Below are positions 36,574 through 46,161 of a stretch of 64,000 bases of DNA, in pieces (position 1 is the first letter of the stretch; each line of letters starts with the position of its first letter). Source of the DNA: Corynebacterium glaucum. Its GTDB lineage: Bacteria; Actinomycetota; Actinomycetes; Mycobacteriales; Mycobacteriaceae. The stretch spans positions 372,001-436,000 of the forward strand of contig NZ_CP019688.1 in assembly GCF_002287505.1 (NCBI RefSeq), given 5' to 3'. Both the position numbers and the translations under genes were made by a program. The notes beneath the pieces were generated by a model. That model ran no database searches. It was not told the DNA's origin and worked only from the letters and a program-made list of their open reading frames with translations.

Positions 36574-37179
36574 ATGGCTCGTTACACCGGCCCTGCTACC
36601 CGTAAGTCCCGTCGCCTCCGCGTCGACCTTGTCGGCGGCGACATGTCCTTCGAGCGCCGTCCCTACCCTCCTGGGCAGGCTGGCCGCGCTCGCATCAAGG
36701 AATCCGAGTACCTGCTCCAGCTGCAGGAGAAGCAGAAGGCTCGCTTCACCTACGGCGTGATGGAGAAGCAGTTCCGCCGCTACTACGAGGAGGCTAACCG
36801 CCTCCCGGGCAAGACCGGCGACAACCTGCTGGTGCTTTTGGAGTCCCGCCTGGACAACGTTGTCTACCGCGCTGGTCTGGCCAACACCCGTCGTCAGGCT
36901 CGCCAGCTTGTGTCGCACGGCCACTTCACGGTCAACGGCAAGCAGGTCGACGTTCCGTCCTTCCAGGTCACCCAGTACGACATCATCGATGTCCGCGACA
37001 AGTCCCGCAACATGCTCTGGTTCGAAGAGGCCCAGGACAACTTGCTTGACGCTGTCGTTCCGGCCTGGCTGCAGGTCGTTCCGGAGACCCTGCGCATCCT
37101 CGTGCACCAGCTGCCCGAGCGCGCTCAGATCGACGTTCCGCTGCAGGAGCAGCTCATCGTCGAGCTCTACTCGAAGTAA
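36574..37179 (+). CDS. rpsD: 30S ribosomal protein S4
   Basis: The 201-residue product begins [20 protein letters not shown] and lacks the four Cys of zinc-type S4, so it is the zinc-free form. S4 nucleates 30S assembly. GCTTTTCGACG, one base off the dispersed 11-mer, lies just after the stop (37186-37196). Confidence 0.98.
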   Translation: MARYTGPATRKSRRLRVDLVGGDMSFERRPYPPGQAGRARIKESEYLLQLQEKQKARFTYGVMEKQFRRYYEEANRLPGKTGDNLLVLLESRLDNVVYRAGLANTRRQARQLVSHGHFTVNGKQVDVPSFQVTQYDIIDVRDKSRNMLWFEEAQDNLLDAVVPAWLQVVPETLRILVHQLPERAQIDVPLQEQLIVELYSK

Positions 37180-37265
37180 GCACTCGCTTTTCGACGTTTA
37201 CTTCAACCGCGTAATCTTCCATCACCTACCGGCATCAAATAGCGGGTGCCGAAAAAGGAGAAGTC

Positions 37266-38279
37266 ATGCTCATCTCTCAGCGTCCCCAACTGACCGAGGA
37301 GTACATCGATACCAACCGCTCGAAGTTCGTCATCGAACCGCTTGAGCCTGGTTTCGGCTACACCCTGGGTAACTCGCTGCGCCGCACGCTGTTGTCGTCC
37401 ATCCCGGGCGCGGCAGTGACCTCGATCAAGATCGAGGGTGTGCTGCATGAGTTCACCACGATCAACGGCATCAAGGAGAACGTCTCTGAGATCGTCCTCA
37501 ACGTGAAGGACCTGGTGCTGTCCTCCGACTCTGACGAGCCGGTGGTTATGTACCTGTCCGTTGAGGGCCCTGGCGATGTCACCGCAGCGGCAATTGAGCC
37601 GCCGGCTGGCGTGGAGATCCACAACCCGGATCTGCACATCGCATCCCTGAACGAGCAGGCTCGCCTCGAGATGGAGCTTGTTGTCGAGCGTGGCCGCGGC
37701 TACGTCCCGGCCATGCCGAACTCCGGCGGAGAGGTCGGCCGCATCCCGGTCGACCAGATCTACTCCCCGGTCACCCGCGTCGCCTACAAGGTTGAGGCGA
37801 CCCGTGTCGAGCAGCGCACCGACTTTGACAAGCTCATCATCGATGTTGAGACCAAGAACTCGATGACTGCCCGCGACGCACTGGCTTCCGCTGGCTCCAC
37901 CTTGGTGGAGCTGTTCGGCCTGGCTCGCGAGCTGAACACCATGGCTGAAGGCATTGAGATCGGCCCGTCCCCGCAGGAGACGGAGTACATCGCCGCCTAC
38001 AACATGCCCATCGAGGACCTGAACTTCTCCGTGCGCTCCTACAACTGCCTGAAGCGCCAGAACATCGCGACCGTCGGCGAGTTGGCGGAGCACACCGAGT
38101 CCGACCTGTTGGACATCCGTAACTTCGGCCAGAAGTCCATCAACGAGGTCAAGATCAAGCTCGCTAACCTGGGCCTGGCCTTGAAGGACACCCCGGAAGA
38201 TTTCGATCCGACCCAGATCGAAGGCTACGACGCCGAGACTGGTGACTACATCGACACCGCCGCGGACGACGCCGAGTAA
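37266..38279 (+). CDS. rpoA: RNA polymerase alpha subunit
   Basis: The 337-residue product has the N-terminal dimerisation domain ([25 protein letters not shown]) and the C-terminal domain that binds UP elements and activators ([35 protein letters not shown]). A short acidic tail follows. AAAAGGAGAAGTC provides the ribosome site. Confidence 0.98.
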   Translation: MLISQRPQLTEEYIDTNRSKFVIEPLEPGFGYTLGNSLRRTLLSSIPGAAVTSIKIEGVLHEFTTINGIKENVSEIVLNVKDLVLSSDSDEPVVMYLSVEGPGDVTAAAIEPPAGVEIHNPDLHIASLNEQARLEMELVVERGRGYVPAMPNSGGEVGRIPVDQIYSPVTRVAYKVEATRVEQRTDFDKLIIDVETKNSMTARDALASAGSTLVELFGLARELNTMAEGIEIGPSPQETEYIAAYNMPIEDLNFSVRSYNCLKRQNIATVGELAEHTESDLLDIRNFGQKSINEVKIKLANLGLALKDTPEDFDPTQIEGYDAETGDYIDTAADDAE

Positions 38280-38340
38280 GGCGTCGAGCACAGAGTAGAC
38301 GCAAGAGACACTCACAAACCGCACACGAGGAGTTACAACC

Positions 38341-38925
38341 ATGCCTACCCCTAAGAAGGGTGCCCGACTCGGAGGGTCCGCCAAGCACCAGGAGCACATC
38401 CTGTCCAACCTGGCGCAGTCCCTGTTCGAGCACGGCGCAATCACCACCACCGAGGCAAAGGCGAAGATGCTTCGCCCGTACGCCGAGAAGCTGATCACCA
38501 AGGCGAAGAAGGGCACGCTGGCTGACCGCCGCGCCGTGGCCGCTGAGCTGCCGAACAAGGACATCGTTGCGCACCTGTTCAACGACCTTGCCCCGGTGTT
38601 TGCAAACCGCGAGGGCGGCTACACCCGCTCCATCAAGGTTGGCAACCGCACCGGCGACAACGCTGCGATGGTCAACATCTCCCTTGTCACCGAGGAGACC
38701 GTGTCCAGCGAGGCAACCCGCACCGCCCGCGCCGCTGCATCCCGCAAGGCGCAGGAGGAGCAGGCCGCTGAGGCTGAGGCAGCTGAGACCGTCGACCCGG
38801 CTGAGACCGAGACCGTCGAGGCCGAGCAGGCTGCCGAGGTTGAGGCTGCTGAGGCTGCCGACGATGCAGCTGTTGACGCTGACGCCGCTGAGCCGGAGAC
38901 CCCGGAGCAGGAGCAGCAGAAGTAA
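38341..38925 (+). CDS. rplQ: 50S ribosomal protein L17 with acidic tail
   Basis: The 194-residue product has a normal L17 core ([40 protein letters not shown]) to about residue 138. The last 56 residues are nearly all Ala, Glu, Asp, Thr and Val. L17 lies at the exit tunnel, so the tail may protrude from the ribosome. A strong terminator follows. Confidence 0.97.
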   Translation: MPTPKKGARLGGSAKHQEHILSNLAQSLFEHGAITTTEAKAKMLRPYAEKLITKAKKGTLADRRAVAAELPNKDIVAHLFNDLAPVFANREGGYTRSIKVGNRTGDNAAMVNISLVTEETVSSEATRTARAAASRKAQEEQAAEAEAAETVDPAETETVEAEQAAEVEAAEAADDAAVDADAAEPETPEQEQQK

Positions 38926-38950
38926 GTTCTGACTCGCACCGCTGAACTAG

Positions 38951-38988
38951 CCGGCAACCGGATTGATTCTCCGGTCGCCGGTTTTTTC
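38951..38988 (+). terminator. Terminator after rplQ
   Basis: CCGGCAACCGG (38951-38961) pairs with CCGGTCGCCGG (38971-38981), then TTTTTTC. Confidence 0.9.
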
Positions 38989-39010
38989 GTGCTGCTACGC
39001 TGCCAACACG

Positions 39011-39874
39011 ATGGAACCCACACCCAACGCTGCGCCCGAGATGATGCGCCTGCGCCTCGACATCGCCTACGACGGCACCGACTTCCACGGCTGGGCGCGC
39101 CAGACCGACGGCACCCGCACCGTGCAAGCCACGATTGAAGACGCCATGTCGCTCGTGCTCCGGGTACCCGTGTCGCTTACCGTCGCCGGGCGCACGGACG
39201 CGGGCGTGCACGCCGCCGCGCAGGTCGCCCACACCGATATTCCCCGCGCCAGTTTGCAGCAGCGTTCGCTGGATGGGGATGCGGGCAAAATGGTCCGTCG
39301 ATTAGCAAAACTGCTCCCTGAAGACGTGCGGGTGTTTGGGGTCCAAGAAGTACCAGAGCTTTTCGACGCCCGGTTTGCCGCACTTTCCCGCAGCTATACG
39401 TACCGGGTGACCACCGATCCAGCGGGCGCGCTGCCCACCCGTGCGCGCGACACCGCTGTGTGGGGCAAACCCGTCGACCTCGCGCGGGTGCAGGAGGCGG
39501 CAAAGGCACTGGTGGGGCTGAACGACTTCGCCGCATTCTGCAAGCCCCGCGAGCACGCAACCACCATCCGGGAGGTGTTGGGGTTTGAGTGGCGCGACGC
39601 CTCGAGCGCGCACGAGCCCGGGTTGCTGGAGGCGCATATCACCGCCGACGCGTTTTGCTGGAACATGGTGCGCGCGCTGGTGGCTGCGAGCCTGACGGTG
39701 GGGGAGGGCCGCCGCGATCTGGAGTGGGCGGTTGGGCTGCTGGCGAAGGACGCGCGCGACCCCGAGGTGCCGCTTGCCCCGGCGAAGGGGTTGACGCTGA
39801 CGGGCGTGGAGTACCCGCGGGAGGAAGACTTGGCGGCGCGGGTGCAAGTTACCCGTGACCGGCGTAGCCTCTAA
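39011..39874 (+). CDS. truA: tRNA pseudouridine38-40 synthase
   Basis: TruA modifies uridines 38-40 in the tRNA anticodon stem. The 287-residue product has RLRLDIAYDGTDFHGWARQT and the catalytic block VAGRTDAGVHAAAQVAH with the essential Asp of RTDAGV. ATG 39011 is taken; ATG at 39041 or 39044, nearer the conserved start, is possible. TACGCT at 38996-39001 may be its -10 box. Confidence 0.95.
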   Translation: MEPTPNAAPEMMRLRLDIAYDGTDFHGWARQTDGTRTVQATIEDAMSLVLRVPVSLTVAGRTDAGVHAAAQVAHTDIPRASLQQRSLDGDAGKMVRRLAKLLPEDVRVFGVQEVPELFDARFAALSRSYTYRVTTDPAGALPTRARDTAVWGKPVDLARVQEAAKALVGLNDFAAFCKPREHATTIREVLGFEWRDASSAHEPGLLEAHITADAFCWNMVRALVAASLTVGEGRRDLEWAVGLLAKDARDPEVPLAPAKGLTLTGVEYPREEDLAARVQVTRDRRSL

Positions 39875-39933
39875 CGCGCAATACAATGCATGCGGTAAGT
39901 TTCCTCTGATACATCCCGGAGCTTGGAGGCGCC

Positions 39934-42192
39934 ATGACGACGACTGCCGCCGCGTGGTTCGCCGTCGCATTTTTCTTGCTTCCAGGCTTTGTTATTAACT
40001 GGGTTGCGGGCATGCGGGCGCCAGCGGCCGCTGCGGCAGCGCTGCCGGTGACCTTCGGCGTGATCGGTTTGGGCGCCTGGGGCTGGGGGCTCACGACCGC
40101 GCCGTTCAACCTGTGGACGTACGGGGTCTCCGTGGTCATCGCGGTGCTTGTGGCCGCGGTGTGGCGCGCCGCGTTCGTGCGCAGGGCCCGCAGGTGGAAG
40201 ACCGTGACGTGGCGCAGGGCGTTGTTCCCCGGCAAGTGGCGCGAACGCAGCCTGCTTGATCCGTATTGGATTCTGCCCGGCGCGGGCATCGCGGTGGGGG
40301 CGTTCATGTTGATCTCGGATCGGCTCGCGTGGCTGGTGCGCCTGCCGCACGGGGTGAACAACATCGTGCAAGGGTGGGACGTGCAGTGGCACGCGAACAC
40401 GGTGCGCTTCATCATGGACACCGGAATCGCGTCCTCGACGCGCATGGGTGAGCTGCAAAACGTGGAGACGCACGCAGATCTGCTCTACCCGGCGGCGTTC
40501 CACGCGGGCATTGCGCTCTTCGGCGAGGCGGCGGGCCTAGACCCGGTGCCCGCGCTGAACATCGGGCATGTGGTGCTGAGCGGGTTGGCGCTGCCGATCA
40601 CGATGGCGTGCCTGGTGTTCGCGTTCCTGCGCTCGCGCGGGGTGACGGCGCAGATCGGCGCCGGATTGGCCGCGATCGCGATCTACGCCGCGCCGCAGGT
40701 GGCGTGGATTGGCGACTACGTCGGCATGTGGCCGTACCTCTTCGCCATGTCCATGACGGGCATTGTCATCTGGCAGTTCATCTCGGTGCCAGGGGCCCGG
40801 GCCAGCGCGCTGTCTGCGGCGATCGGGTTTGTCGGGGTGCTGATCGCGCACCCGTCGGCGGTGACCGTGATTGTCATCGCCGTGGTGCTGTTCTGGCTCA
40901 CCTCCACCCTGGTGCGCCCGGAGCGCAGCCGCGTCATGGACACGGTCTGGATGGCGCTGCCGGCGGTTGGCGGTGCGCTCGCGTTCCTGCCGATCGCACT
41001 GGCCGGCTCGGATCAGGCGGAGGAAGTCTCCGGCTGGCAGGCGTATGAGGATCCTTCGAATACCGACGGCTGGGAAACCGCCTTCTCGATGGAGACCCGC
41101 CACATCCTTGAGTTCTTCCCGGATTTCGACGCGACCATTGCGCTGTGGCTCGCCGGCTTCGGTGCCCTTGTGGCGCTGTTTTGGCGAGGACAGATCTGGC
41201 CGGCGCTGCTTTACCTGATCAGCCTCACCGCCACCGTCAACGCCGTTGAACCGTTCGACACCTGGTACGGCGATGCGTTGGCGGCGATTGGCAACCTGCA
41301 CTACAACACCGCGCACCGCCTCATCCTGCCGGTGGCGATGTGCGTGGTTGCCGGCGCCGCGATCGCTGTCGCGGCAATGATCCGGCTGATCACCCTGGCA
41401 CCCATCGCAGCGCGCCGTAACAGCCCCGCCTGGGCGCGGGCGACCACTGCGGCGTCCGCGGCGGTGGCGGTTGCCGTTGGAGCATTCGCCGTTCCCGCGG
41501 TGCGTGAGGCGACGTTGGACGGGGCAAAGGACGCGTTCTCGTCCGCTCGCACCGGCGAGCGCATGGTGAGTAACGACGACCTCGCCGCCTTCGACTGGCT
41601 CGCCTCCCAGCCCGCGGCGTTCGAGGGCTACACCATGGGCGTGCCTTCGGACGGCCACTCCTGGATCTATGCCATCGAGGGTGTGCCGACGCTGGCGCGT
41701 CACTTCCAGTGGCCCACTGGCGGGCGCGGTTCTGACTTCGACATCTTGTACTGGCAGCCCGACTTCATCGGCGAGGGCCTGCGCGGCGACCCGACAGCAG
41801 AAACCATCGCAGATAAGGCAATTGAAGAGCTGAACGTGAAGTTCTTCATCTCCAGCCCTGGGTTGTTCTGGTGGTACCAATTGCCACGGTTCGAGATAAT
41901 CCGCGGGTTCTGGGTATCCAAGGGTGTGACACCCGTCTACCGCAAGGGTGACGTGGTCATCTTCGCGGTGAACAGCCAGTTCACCGACATGGAACTCAAA
42001 GACATGCGCCGCGACGCACTCGAGCACGGCTCCGAAGAGTTGGCCGAGCTCTCGCCCTCCGGTTTGCCGGCTCCGCCAGACCCCACCGGCCCCACCGGCC
42101 CCACCGGCCCCACCGGCCCCGCCGGCCCCGCCGAAAACGACTCCGCGGGCAGCGGCACCGCCACCTGGAACACCATGGGCGTGCTGAACTAG
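39934..42192 (+). CDS. Large multispan membrane protein with collagen-like tail
   Basis: The 752-residue product has a dozen or more hydrophobic segments in the first 530 residues and a large polar C-terminal domain (about 540-720). The overall plan resembles the DUF6541 family of actinobacterial membrane proteins, possibly GT-C-like glycosyltransferases, but no catalytic motif was confirmed. The end carries a repeated Pro-Thr-Gly run (PTGPTGPTGPTGPAGPA) coded by 9-bp tandem units at about 42079-42131. A TACAAT box at 39882-39887 and GGAGG before the ATG support expression. It lies between truA and eccB. Confidence 0.65.
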   Translation: MTTTAAAWFAVAFFLLPGFVINWVAGMRAPAAAAAALPVTFGVIGLGAWGWGLTTAPFNLWTYGVSVVIAVLVAAVWRAAFVRRARRWKTVTWRRALFPGKWRERSLLDPYWILPGAGIAVGAFMLISDRLAWLVRLPHGVNNIVQGWDVQWHANTVRFIMDTGIASSTRMGELQNVETHADLLYPAAFHAGIALFGEAAGLDPVPALNIGHVVLSGLALPITMACLVFAFLRSRGVTAQIGAGLAAIAIYAAPQVAWIGDYVGMWPYLFAMSMTGIVIWQFISVPGARASALSAAIGFVGVLIAHPSAVTVIVIAVVLFWLTSTLVRPERSRVMDTVWMALPAVGGALAFLPIALAGSDQAEEVSGWQAYEDPSNTDGWETAFSMETRHILEFFPDFDATIALWLAGFGALVALFWRGQIWPALLYLISLTATVNAVEPFDTWYGDALAAIGNLHYNTAHRLILPVAMCVVAGAAIAVAAMIRLITLAPIAARRNSPAWARATTAASAAVAVAVGAFAVPAVREATLDGAKDAFSSARTGERMVSNDDLAAFDWLASQPAAFEGYTMGVPSDGHSWIYAIEGVPTLARHFQWPTGGRGSDFDILYWQPDFIGEGLRGDPTAETIADKAIEELNVKFFISSPGLFWWYQLPRFEIIRGFWVSKGVTPVYRKGDVVIFAVNSQFTDMELKDMRRDALEHGSEELAELSPSGLPAPPDPTGPTGPTGPTGPAGPAENDSAGSGTATWNTMGVLN

Positions 42193-42265
42193 CCCGGTCT
42201 CGTCCGAAGCTCGGTCTTGCACAACCCAGCGCATCCGCCCCTCAAGCGCTAAGGTGAACCCGAAG

Positions 42266-42284
42266 CTGGTTCGGGGGAGCCGGC
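42266..42284 (+). promoter_or_regulatory. 19-bp element shared by eccB and eccC leaders
   Basis: CTGGTTCGGGGGAGCCGGC lies here, 27 bases before the eccB start, and again exactly at 47405-47423, 36 bases before the eccC start. TAAGGT (42250-42255) upstream may be the -10 box, putting the element in the 5' untranslated region. The GGGGGA core recurs before the WXG100 genes and before 61464. Confidence 0.6.
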
Positions 42285-42311
42285 GCAAGCACACGGGGGA
42301 AATTGCACGCC

Positions 42312-43556
42312 ATGGCGAAACGTCTTTTGCCAACCACAAAAACGCAGGTTTCAGGCCACCGCTTCATGCGCCGACGCGTCGAGCACGGGCTGATCTTCGG
42401 CGACGTGCGCATGATCCACGACCCGCTGGGTTCGCGCCGACGCGCCATGATCTTCGGGCTGGTCGCCGTGTGCATGATCTCCGGCGTGATGGGGCTCTTC
42501 GCGTGGATGCGGCCCAACCCCGACCCCGGCGACGCCCCGATCCTCCGCGCAGCGGACGGCACGCTTTACGTGCGCGTCGAGGATGCCGCACACCCGGTCA
42601 CGAACCTCACCTCCGCGCGCCTCATCGCCGGCGGCCCCGCGGAGCCGGCGCGTGTCGGCGACGAGTATCTCACGGCCCTCGCCAGAGGCGTGCCAGTCGG
42701 CATCGTGACCGCCCCGTCGATGTTTGCCACCGACGCCAACACCCACGACTCCTGGTCCGCCTGCACCAGCGGCGATGCGATCGTGGTTCGCGCGGGCGAT
42801 GCCCCACCGCCGCTCGCCTCTGACGAAGCCGTGCTGGCCACTGCCGATAGCCGGGAATGGGTCGTGACCGCCACCGGCCGCACCGAGCTTCCGCCATCAA
42901 CCACTCCGGAAGGTCGCATTCTGCGTCGTGGCCTCGGCATCGACGCATCCACTCCGCGCTGGGAGCCGCCTGCCAAGGTCCTCGTCGGCATCCGCGAACT
43001 CCCACCGTTCGCCTTCCCCTCACCAACGCCCGCCGTGCTGCGCACCGAGGCAGGCTCCTGGTTGCGCACCGCATCCGGAGGGGTCCAGGAGATCACTTCA
43101 TTGCAGGAGCAATTGCTTATCGACGCCTCGGCCCAACGCATCAATATCACCAGAGCCGACATCGCCACCTACCCGGATGCAGACCCGCCGGTGGAGCTGC
43201 AGTTGCCGGAGGTTGCACCAACCTGGGTCGACCCGGAATCGCGTGCGATCTGCGTGAGCCCAGACGGCGGCGGTGCGGTCCTCGCTCCGGATGAAGCGCT
43301 GGCGGGTGCGATCGAGCTGTCCGGCTCCGCGGTAGCCACGCATTTCGCAGGTCTTGCCAACGGGTCTGTCGGCGCCGATTCCGGCCACGGCTTTCACGTG
43401 ATTGCGGGCAACGGGCTGCGCCATTCGGTGCCGCAACGCGAGACGCTGGAGATGATCGGCGTGGAACGGATCGACGAGGTGGCGTGGCCCATTTTGGCGC
43501 TGCTGCCGGAGGGTGATGCGCTTACGCGTGAGGCAGCGCTCGTCGCCACGTATTAG
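42312..43556 (+). CDS. eccB: ESX-4 core component EccB
   Basis: EccB is a single-pass membrane protein of the type VII secretion channel with a large extracytoplasmic domain. The 414-residue product has the typical opening (KTQVSGHRFMRRRVEHGLIFGDVRM), one membrane segment at about 44-66, and a repeat-containing outer domain with a conserved Cys pair. ATG 42312 is preferred over TTG 42303 because CGGGGGAAA is well placed. The gene converges on mycP and the two coding regions overlap by 35 bases. One dispersed 11-mer lies at 43115-43125. Confidence 0.93.
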   Translation: MAKRLLPTTKTQVSGHRFMRRRVEHGLIFGDVRMIHDPLGSRRRAMIFGLVAVCMISGVMGLFAWMRPNPDPGDAPILRAADGTLYVRVEDAAHPVTNLTSARLIAGGPAEPARVGDEYLTALARGVPVGIVTAPSMFATDANTHDSWSACTSGDAIVVRAGDAPPPLASDEAVLATADSREWVVTATGRTELPPSTTPEGRILRRGLGIDASTPRWEPPAKVLVGIRELPPFAFPSPTPAVLRTEAGSWLRTASGGVQEITSLQEQLLIDASAQRINITRADIATYPDADPPVELQLPEVAPTWVDPESRAICVSPDGGGAVLAPDEALAGAIELSGSAVATHFAGLANGSVGADSGHGFHVIAGNGLRHSVPQRETLEMIGVERIDEVAWPILALLPEGDALTREAALVATY

Positions 43557-44745
43557 CAACCGCGGCCGCGGTGAGCAGTGCGAGCGCTGCAGCCGCAAGC
43601 ACCCAGCCCCTGACCGCGACGTCCGAGGATTCCTCGGCCGTAGGCGTGATCAATAGCGGCGCCGCCTCTTCGGCACTGTCAGCAGGCAGGTGGGTGATCA
43701 CCCCGTACGGATCGACCGCGCCGTCGCCGGGCTCGGCCGCGGCGTAGATGAGTTCGCGGATCTCAGCGGGGTTCAAATGCGGGTGGCGCTCTCGCAGCAG
43801 CGCGACAGCTCCCGAAACCATCGGTGCTGCGAAGCTGGTGCCGGTGTAGGGCGTCACGGTTCCTTTTGTGCCGTGGGTGCCTGCGGCCCACCCGGATCCG
43901 TCGGAGGCCAGCGCCGCTTCCACCTGGCCCGGCGCGGACACGCTGCGATCCGGTGCAGGAACGGAATAGCTTGCCAAGGAATAGTCGTCAGCGCGGGCAC
44001 CCACCGCAATCACCGTCGGTGAGTGCGCGGGTACCACCGTGTACCCGTCTTGGCATTCATCGCTGGCGTTTCCAGCCGCAGCAACCACCACTGCACCCTC
44101 GGCCTCGGCCCTGGCGAGTGCCGCATCAACCACGCGTGTGTCCACCCGTTTTGCGACTTCGGGCGGCAAACACGAGACCACAGAAATGTTGATCACCTTG
44201 GCGTGCTCGTCGAGGGCGTTATGGATCGCGTCTGCCAAGGTCTGCAATGTGCCGCCGCTGTCCGCCGCCTCCGTGTCTTCGCCGGGGTCAGTCCAAGGGT
44301 CAGTCCCAGGGGCGGTCACAGTGCGTTCGCGGTAGTGGGCCGAGGTCTGCCGGATCGACACCACCTCCGCGCCGGGAGCCACGCCGCGACTGCGCCCCGC
44401 GATGATGCCGGCGACCACAGTGCCGTGGCTGTCGCAGTCAAACTGCGGATCGGGTGCTGCGGGGTCGACAAAGTCGCGCCCCGCGATCACGTTGCCGAGT
44501 TCTGGGTGCGAGGCCACGCCGGTGTCGATCACTGCGACCCGCACGCTTGCGCCCGTCGCAAAGCGATGTGCCTGGTCAAGGGCGGGATCACCCGCCGGCA
44601 ATGCGTCTGTACCAATGTGGGCGGGTTCTTTGCAGGCGTAGTCTTGCGCGTCCGCGGCGGGCGCGAGCGATAGCGCGGCGAATGCAGCGACACCCGTTGA
44701 TGCCCAAAAGCGTGCGGCTCGAATGCGACGAGGTGGACGGCCCAT
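43522..44745 (-). CDS. mycP: ESX-4 mycosin protease MycP
   Basis: Mycosins are membrane-anchored subtilisin-like proteases needed for type VII secretion. The 407-residue product has a signal peptide, the catalytic triad Asp74 (AVIDTGV), His107 (DSHGT) and Ser304 (GTSFAAP), the oxyanion Asn226 (AAAGN), and a C-terminal membrane segment (about 375-395). All catalytic residues are intact. It lies two bases after eccD, in the minus-strand operon. Confidence 0.95.
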   Translation of the reverse strand: MGRPPRRIRAARFWASTGVAAFAALSLAPAADAQDYACKEPAHIGTDALPAGDPALDQAHRFATGASVRVAVIDTGVASHPELGNVIAGRDFVDPAAPDPQFDCDSHGTVVAGIIAGRSRGVAPGAEVVSIRQTSAHYRERTVTAPGTDPWTDPGEDTEAADSGGTLQTLADAIHNALDEHAKVINISVVSCLPPEVAKRVDTRVVDAALARAEAEGAVVVAAAGNASDECQDGYTVVPAHSPTVIAVGARADDYSLASYSVPAPDRSVSAPGQVEAALASDGSGWAAGTHGTKGTVTPYTGTSFAAPMVSGAVALLRERHPHLNPAEIRELIYAAAEPGDGAVDPYGVITHLPADSAEEAAPLLITPTAEESSDVAVRGWVLAAAALALLTAAAVANTWRRALPHA

Positions 44746-44747
44746 AC

Positions 44748-46067
44748 TTACAGCCCCCGGATCAAGGTGAACAACCCGGTGAGGTGCACCGCCAGAGGAA
44801 TCACCGCGATGATGGCGGCTGCTTCAGCGCGTTCGAACCACACCACCGTGGTGGGCTCGAATTGCGGTACGCGCGGCGCCCACAGGGGTGCGATGCTGGC
44901 AACCAAGACCACCACGATGGCGAGTGCGACTAATACGGGGTGCGGCTCCGGCATCCTCGCCACCACGTAAATGCTTGCTGCGGCCCCGGCTAGCGCGGTG
45001 AGCATCAGCGGCACCCGCGCCCCGGGGAAGTGGTGCCGCGAAGCGTAAAGCCCGAGCGCGCCGGCGGCGCTCAACGCCGTCGCAACCACCCAGCCGCCTC
45101 CCGCCGCCGCAAGGACAGCAAGCGCAGGGATAGCGCACACGGCAACAGCGCAGGACATTGCCTGCGTGATCGCTACGGCAACAGCACTGCGCGCATCCAC
45201 GTCTGCCTGGTAGCCGTCGGAAGCCTCGAATTCCTCTCCGGCAGTTGGAATTCGCGGGATCTGCAAACCTGCGGCGCGGCTCGCAACACCAGGAGTCGCC
45301 ATGACGGTAAGGACGGCCCCGAGCACGATCACCGCAGCAGGCGCGTTCGCCGCAGGCAGCCAAGCGCCGCCAGCTCCAACGCCGAGCAACACGGCAGCGG
45401 TGAGATAAAACGCGCTCATTGTGGGCCCGGCCAGACGCAGGACACCGCCGACCGCAACCAGCACCGCGGCCGCGAGTGCACCGGTGAGAACCCCGATGGC
45501 GGGATCGCTCGCGCTGAGCCACTCCGCCCGTGGGCCCGCCACCCACATCGCGGCCGCGATTGCCCCAAGAGCTGGAACGGGCCAGAACATGCCGCGCGAA
45601 CGGGCCACTACGCCGACGACGAGCAAGACTAAGGCGCCGAGGCACAATGCTCCCGGCGTGGGAACAAGCCGATGAGCCAGCAGTGCGAACCCCGCAGCGC
45701 CAGCAACCCCTGCCGCCACGTCGAGGCCCTGAATCTCGCGTGCCTGCTGCGCTGCGGCACCCAAGGATTCCGCGGCGTCGCGTACAACGGGTGGTGCTGG
45801 CGGTTCGATGGGGTGGAGCGTGAGCACCGAGCCGTCGTAAAGCTTGAGCTTGTGAAGCGGGGTGTGCATGTCGAGGGGTGCTCCGCCGAGTGTCGAGGCC
45901 TGCCACGGACGGTGGATGTCCGGCACGTCGATGAGCCGTACGAGCTCGGGCAAGATCTCCGCGAGTGTCGATGCTGTCGGAAGCGTGACGTCGATGTCGC
46001 GGTGCAGGTTCGCCACGCTCACGCGCACCGTGACGCGCACGAGGTGGTGGGCCGAAGTGGCAACCAC
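44748..46067 (-). CDS. eccD: ESX-4 core component EccD
   Basis: EccD is the multispan pore-forming component. The 439-residue product has an N-terminal ubiquitin-like domain (LVRVTVRVSVANLHRDIDVT) and about eleven membrane segments. GTG 46067 is chosen because GGGGGGA lies six bases before it and homologues start with this strand; the frame extends to 46103 through an 11-bp repeat array without similarity. It forms an operon with mycP, and the Hsp70-like gene precedes it. Confidence 0.9.
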   Translation of the reverse strand: MVATSAHHLVRVTVRVSVANLHRDIDVTLPTASTLAEILPELVRLIDVPDIHRPWQASTLGGAPLDMHTPLHKLKLYDGSVLTLHPIEPPAPPVVRDAAESLGAAAQQAREIQGLDVAAGVAGAAGFALLAHRLVPTPGALCLGALVLLVVGVVARSRGMFWPVPALGAIAAAMWVAGPRAEWLSASDPAIGVLTGALAAAVLVAVGGVLRLAGPTMSAFYLTAAVLLGVGAGGAWLPAANAPAAVIVLGAVLTVMATPGVASRAAGLQIPRIPTAGEEFEASDGYQADVDARSAVAVAITQAMSCAVAVCAIPALAVLAAAGGGWVVATALSAAGALGLYASRHHFPGARVPLMLTALAGAAASIYVVARMPEPHPVLVALAIVVVLVASIAPLWAPRVPQFEPTTVVWFERAEAAAIIAVIPLAVHLTGLFTLIRGL

Positions 46068-46082
46068 AGTAGATCCCCCCAG

Positions 46083-46112
46083 GGTCAAACACAGGTCAAA
46101 CACAGGTCAAAC
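46083..46112 (-). repeat. 11-bp tandem repeats before eccD
   Basis: GGTCAAACACA occurs twice in tandem (46083-46093, 46094-46104) and partly a third time (GGTCAAAC, 46105-46112). On the transcribed strand each unit shows TTTGACC, like a -35 box, so the array may tune the eccD promoter or bind a regulator. Confidence 0.75.
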
Positions 46113-46161
46113 TCGCGCGGACCCCCAATTGCCGCGCGGTGTGTGCGTCAAGTATGGCCGA

